Assembly: GCA_035548055.1 (NCBI GenBank)
Contig: DASZTL010000086.1
Span: 1-13,200 of the forward strand
Length of the DNA stretch: 13,200 nucleotides
DNA from: DASZTV01 sp035548055
Lineage (GTDB): Bacteria; Actinomycetota; Actinomycetes; JAFAQI01
Reading direction: 5' to 3'
Shown here: positions 13,151 through 13,200 of the stretch, one piece after another
Numbering within the stretch: position 1 is the stretch's first letter
How the letters are laid out: every line of letters starts with the position of its first letter
Notes under the pieces: model-generated
The model's input: the letters and a program-made list of their open reading frames with translations, nothing else
Told to the model about the DNA's origin: nothing
The model's database searches: none
Translations under genes and position numbers: made by a program

Positions 13151-13200
13151 CCCTTACAGGATCTCCGAACCGGATGGGCCGAGCGCATCCGGCACGCCGC

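Noticed and set aside
1..13200. CRISPR array, tRNA, rRNA, transposase, prophage or toxin-antitoxin genes
   Set aside because: No regularly spaced repeats, cloverleaf-like sequence or matching protein motifs were seen on either strand.

Overview
The window is GC-rich, densely coded DNA with GTG as well as ATG starts. It carries families typical of high-GC Gram-positive bacteria: DUF3099, a transmembrane Ser/Thr kinase, an Hsp20-MerR operon, TetR-acyl-CoA dehydrogenase pairs and secreted Cys-containing proteins. It looks like a chromosomal segment of an actinobacterium (Actinomycetota); the genus cannot be told from the sequence alone. No transposase, phage gene, CRISPR array, tRNA or rRNA was seen.

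Layout. (1) Positions 1-2426, plus strand: the end of a high-affinity phosphate operon, pstC (cut by the left edge)-pstA-pstB, followed by a small DUF3099 membrane protein. (2) 2423-4263, minus strand: a possible 42-aa membrane peptide, then a PiT-type phosphate transporter with its DUF47/PhoU-like partner upstream. High- and low-affinity phosphate uptake therefore sit tail to tail. (3) 4310-6237: a TetR regulator divergent from an acyl-CoA dehydrogenase, with two adjoining palindromes between them. (4) 6238-6348: a short gap between convergent genes packed with GCAATG/CATTGC inverted repeats, including a long hairpin. (5) 6349-7728, minus strand: a secreted four-cysteine protein of unknown function, downstream of an hsp20-merR heat-shock-type operon whose promoter holds two TTGCAA palindromes. 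(6) 7828-11608: a TetR-glpD operon divergent from an alkyl-DHAP-synthase-like FAD enzyme, sharing one promoter/operator region. This group deals with glycerol-3-phosphate, DHAP and possibly ether lipids. (7) 11609-13150, minus strand: a transmembrane Ser/Thr protein kinase with a non-PASTA extracellular domain and a Pro/Thr-rich tail. The last 50 bases, upstream of the kinase, show no feature I can support.

How the genes work together: phosphate supply (Pst, PiT), acyl-CoA oxidation and glycerol-3-phosphate/DHAP chemistry all touch lipid and phosphate metabolism, but they form separate transcription units with their own regulators. There is no gene-free stretch longer than about 120 bases. 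The most interesting parts are the divergent glpD/AGPS-like locus, the GCAATG repeat cluster, the double palindrome at the TetR/acyl-CoA dehydrogenase promoter, and the hsp20 operator.
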